From contig UQPB01000063.1 of assembly GCA_900542835.1 (NCBI GenBank), positions 1-14,283 on the forward strand: a stretch of 14,283 nucleotides of DNA. The letters run 5' to 3'. Both the position numbers and the translations under genes were made by a program. How positions within the stretch are numbered: the stretch's first letter is position 1; each line of letters opens with the position of its first letter. Source of the stretch: an uncultured Pelosinus sp. Its GTDB lineage: Bacteria; Bacillota; Negativicutes; Sporomusales; Acetonemataceae. Below the pieces are notes generated by a model that saw only the letters and a program-made list of their open reading frames with translations, made no database searches and was not told the origin of the DNA. This document shows, piece by piece, positions 13,696 through 14,283 of this stretch.

Positions 13696-14133
13696 ATGGA
13701 TGCAATTGATTTTCAAATTGTCGAGAATCTATTGAGCGACGGCCGCATAACGATGAAGGAACTGGCGCAACGGGTGGGACTAAGCAGCCCGGCGACCATG
13801 GACCGGGTCAAGAAGCTTGAGGACGCCGGCGTTATTTCCGGCTATAAAGCGTTGGTCGATATTCATAAAGTCGGGCTGCCGATTCGTGCGTTTATTTTTG
13901 TTAAAGTCAACAACGCAGCCGGCAAGCCCTTTACCTCCTTTTGTGCTGCCCACAACAGCGTTCTGTCCTGCCACCGCATTGCCGGTGATACTGACTACGT
14001 GCTGGAAGTGGCGACCGCCAGCGTGGCGGCGCTGGAGCAGGTCATTGATGAATTCATGCGCTATGGCCTGACCAGAACCCATGTGGTGCTGTCTTCGCTG
14101 GTGGAGCAGAAGGCGATTAATCTTCCTAGGTAA
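13696..14133 (+). CDS. Lrp/AsnC-family transcriptional regulator
   Basis: The 145-residue protein has an N-terminal helix-turn-helix, MDAIDFQIVENLLSDGRITM to KELAQRVGLSSPATMDRVKK (residues 1-40), and the linker LEDAGVISGYKALVD. A RAM effector domain follows (about 62-138), with IRAFIFVKV, CHRIAGDTDYVLEV and LTRTHVVLSSLVE. Family members bind an amino acid in the RAM domain and form octamers or dimers that bend DNA. Placement after glnN suggests nitrogen or amino-acid control, possibly of glnN itself; that is inference. ATG at 13696 has AAGAGGTGA upstream. The frame is open to a TTG at 13663, inside the palindrome, which was rejected as a start. The stop codon is the first part of the dispersed repeat that follows. 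Confidence 0.92.
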   Translation: MDAIDFQIVENLLSDGRITMKELAQRVGLSSPATMDRVKKLEDAGVISGYKALVDIHKVGLPIRAFIFVKVNNAAGKPFTSFCAAHNSVLSCHRIAGDTDYVLEVATASVAALEQVIDEFMRYGLTRTHVVLSSLVEQKAINLPR

Positions 14134-14283
14134 GCACTGATTAATTCACACAGCGCAGCTTGATGGATCTTTTTCCGCCTGGCTGCGTCAGCCAGCCCTT
14201 GCAAGAGCGTCGCTATTCCTGCGGTCTGGCTTCCTGGCCAGTCGAAAAAATCTCTCGTCAATCTGACTGGTTCATTTAATCAT
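14129..14283. repeat. Dispersed intergenic repeat, copy 2 (with long inverted arms)
   Basis: This copy starts GGTAAGCACTGATTAA, of which TAA (14131-14133) is the stop codon of the regulator gene. Its left part (14138-14196) and right part (14225-14283) are imperfect inverse complements: TGATTAA, CAG, TTGA, TTTTTC, CTGGC and AGCCAG recur in the same order on opposite strands. The centre has TTGCAAGAGCG and GCTATTCCTGCGG. It may continue beyond the window. A frame on the minus strand covers it and part of the regulator gene; that frame looks spurious. The plan fits a MITE-like or long palindromic intergenic element. Confidence 0.85.

Noticed and set aside
14061..14261. Minus-strand 66-codon frame over the end of the Lrp-type gene and the repeat
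   Set aside because: It is antisense to a real gene for part of its length and otherwise follows the dispersed repeat. Such frames recur wherever the repeat does.
1..14283. CRISPR arrays, tRNA or rRNA genes, transposase genes, phage genes
   Set aside because: I looked for regular spacer-repeat arrays, cloverleaf or rRNA-like sequence and transposase or phage proteins, and saw none.

Overview
The window looks like part of the chromosome of a GC-rich, low-branching Firmicute, most likely a Negativicute of the Sporomusa/Anaeromusa/Pelosinus kind. This is an inference from four things: the Firmicute-type cell-wall sugar pathway with a MupG hydrolase, a type III glutamine synthetase, strong AGGAGG-type ribosome binding sites throughout, and the style of the intergenic repeats. 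All recognised genes lie on the + strand.

Region 1 (1-1454) holds the C-terminal end of an unrecognised membrane protein and a MatC/SLC13-type organic-anion permease, closed by a strong, probably bidirectional terminator. Region 2 (1455-1770) is non-coding. It holds one copy of a ~140-bp dispersed repeat, then a promoter carrying a HutC-type GntR operator.

Region 3 (1771-10824) is the core: a nine-gene amino-sugar locus. In order it holds a GntR/HutC regulator, PTS EIIBC (MurP), 6-phospho-N-acetylmuramidase (MupG), MurNAc-6P etherase (MurQ), a glucose-type EIIA, NagA, NagB, Enzyme I (PtsI) and HPr (PtsH). Together they can take up a muramyl sugar (probably the disaccharide MurNAc-GlcNAc), phosphorylate it, split it, remove lactate and acetate, and deaminate it to fructose-6-P. 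Every PTS phosphocarrier the pathway needs is encoded in the same block. A ~320-bp nested set of inverted and direct repeats (6431-6750) splits the block between the EIIA gene and nagA.

Region 4 (10825-11231) has a promoter overlapped by a near-consensus Fur box. It drives a 103-codon protein of unknown function with an N-terminal CxxCH. Region 5 (11232-14133) holds a type III glutamine synthetase (glnN) and an Lrp/AsnC regulator. glnN is preceded by a good promoter, an inverted repeat on the -10, and a leader with a hexaloop hairpin and an intrinsic terminator. A perfect 28-bp palindrome with a short T-run lies between glnN and the regulator. The window ends in a second copy of the dispersed repeat (14129-14283), which begins on the regulator's stop codon.

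The enzymology is of known families. The less ordinary items are the self-contained PTS relay, the two repeat families, the Fur-controlled CxxCH protein, and the structured glnN leader.
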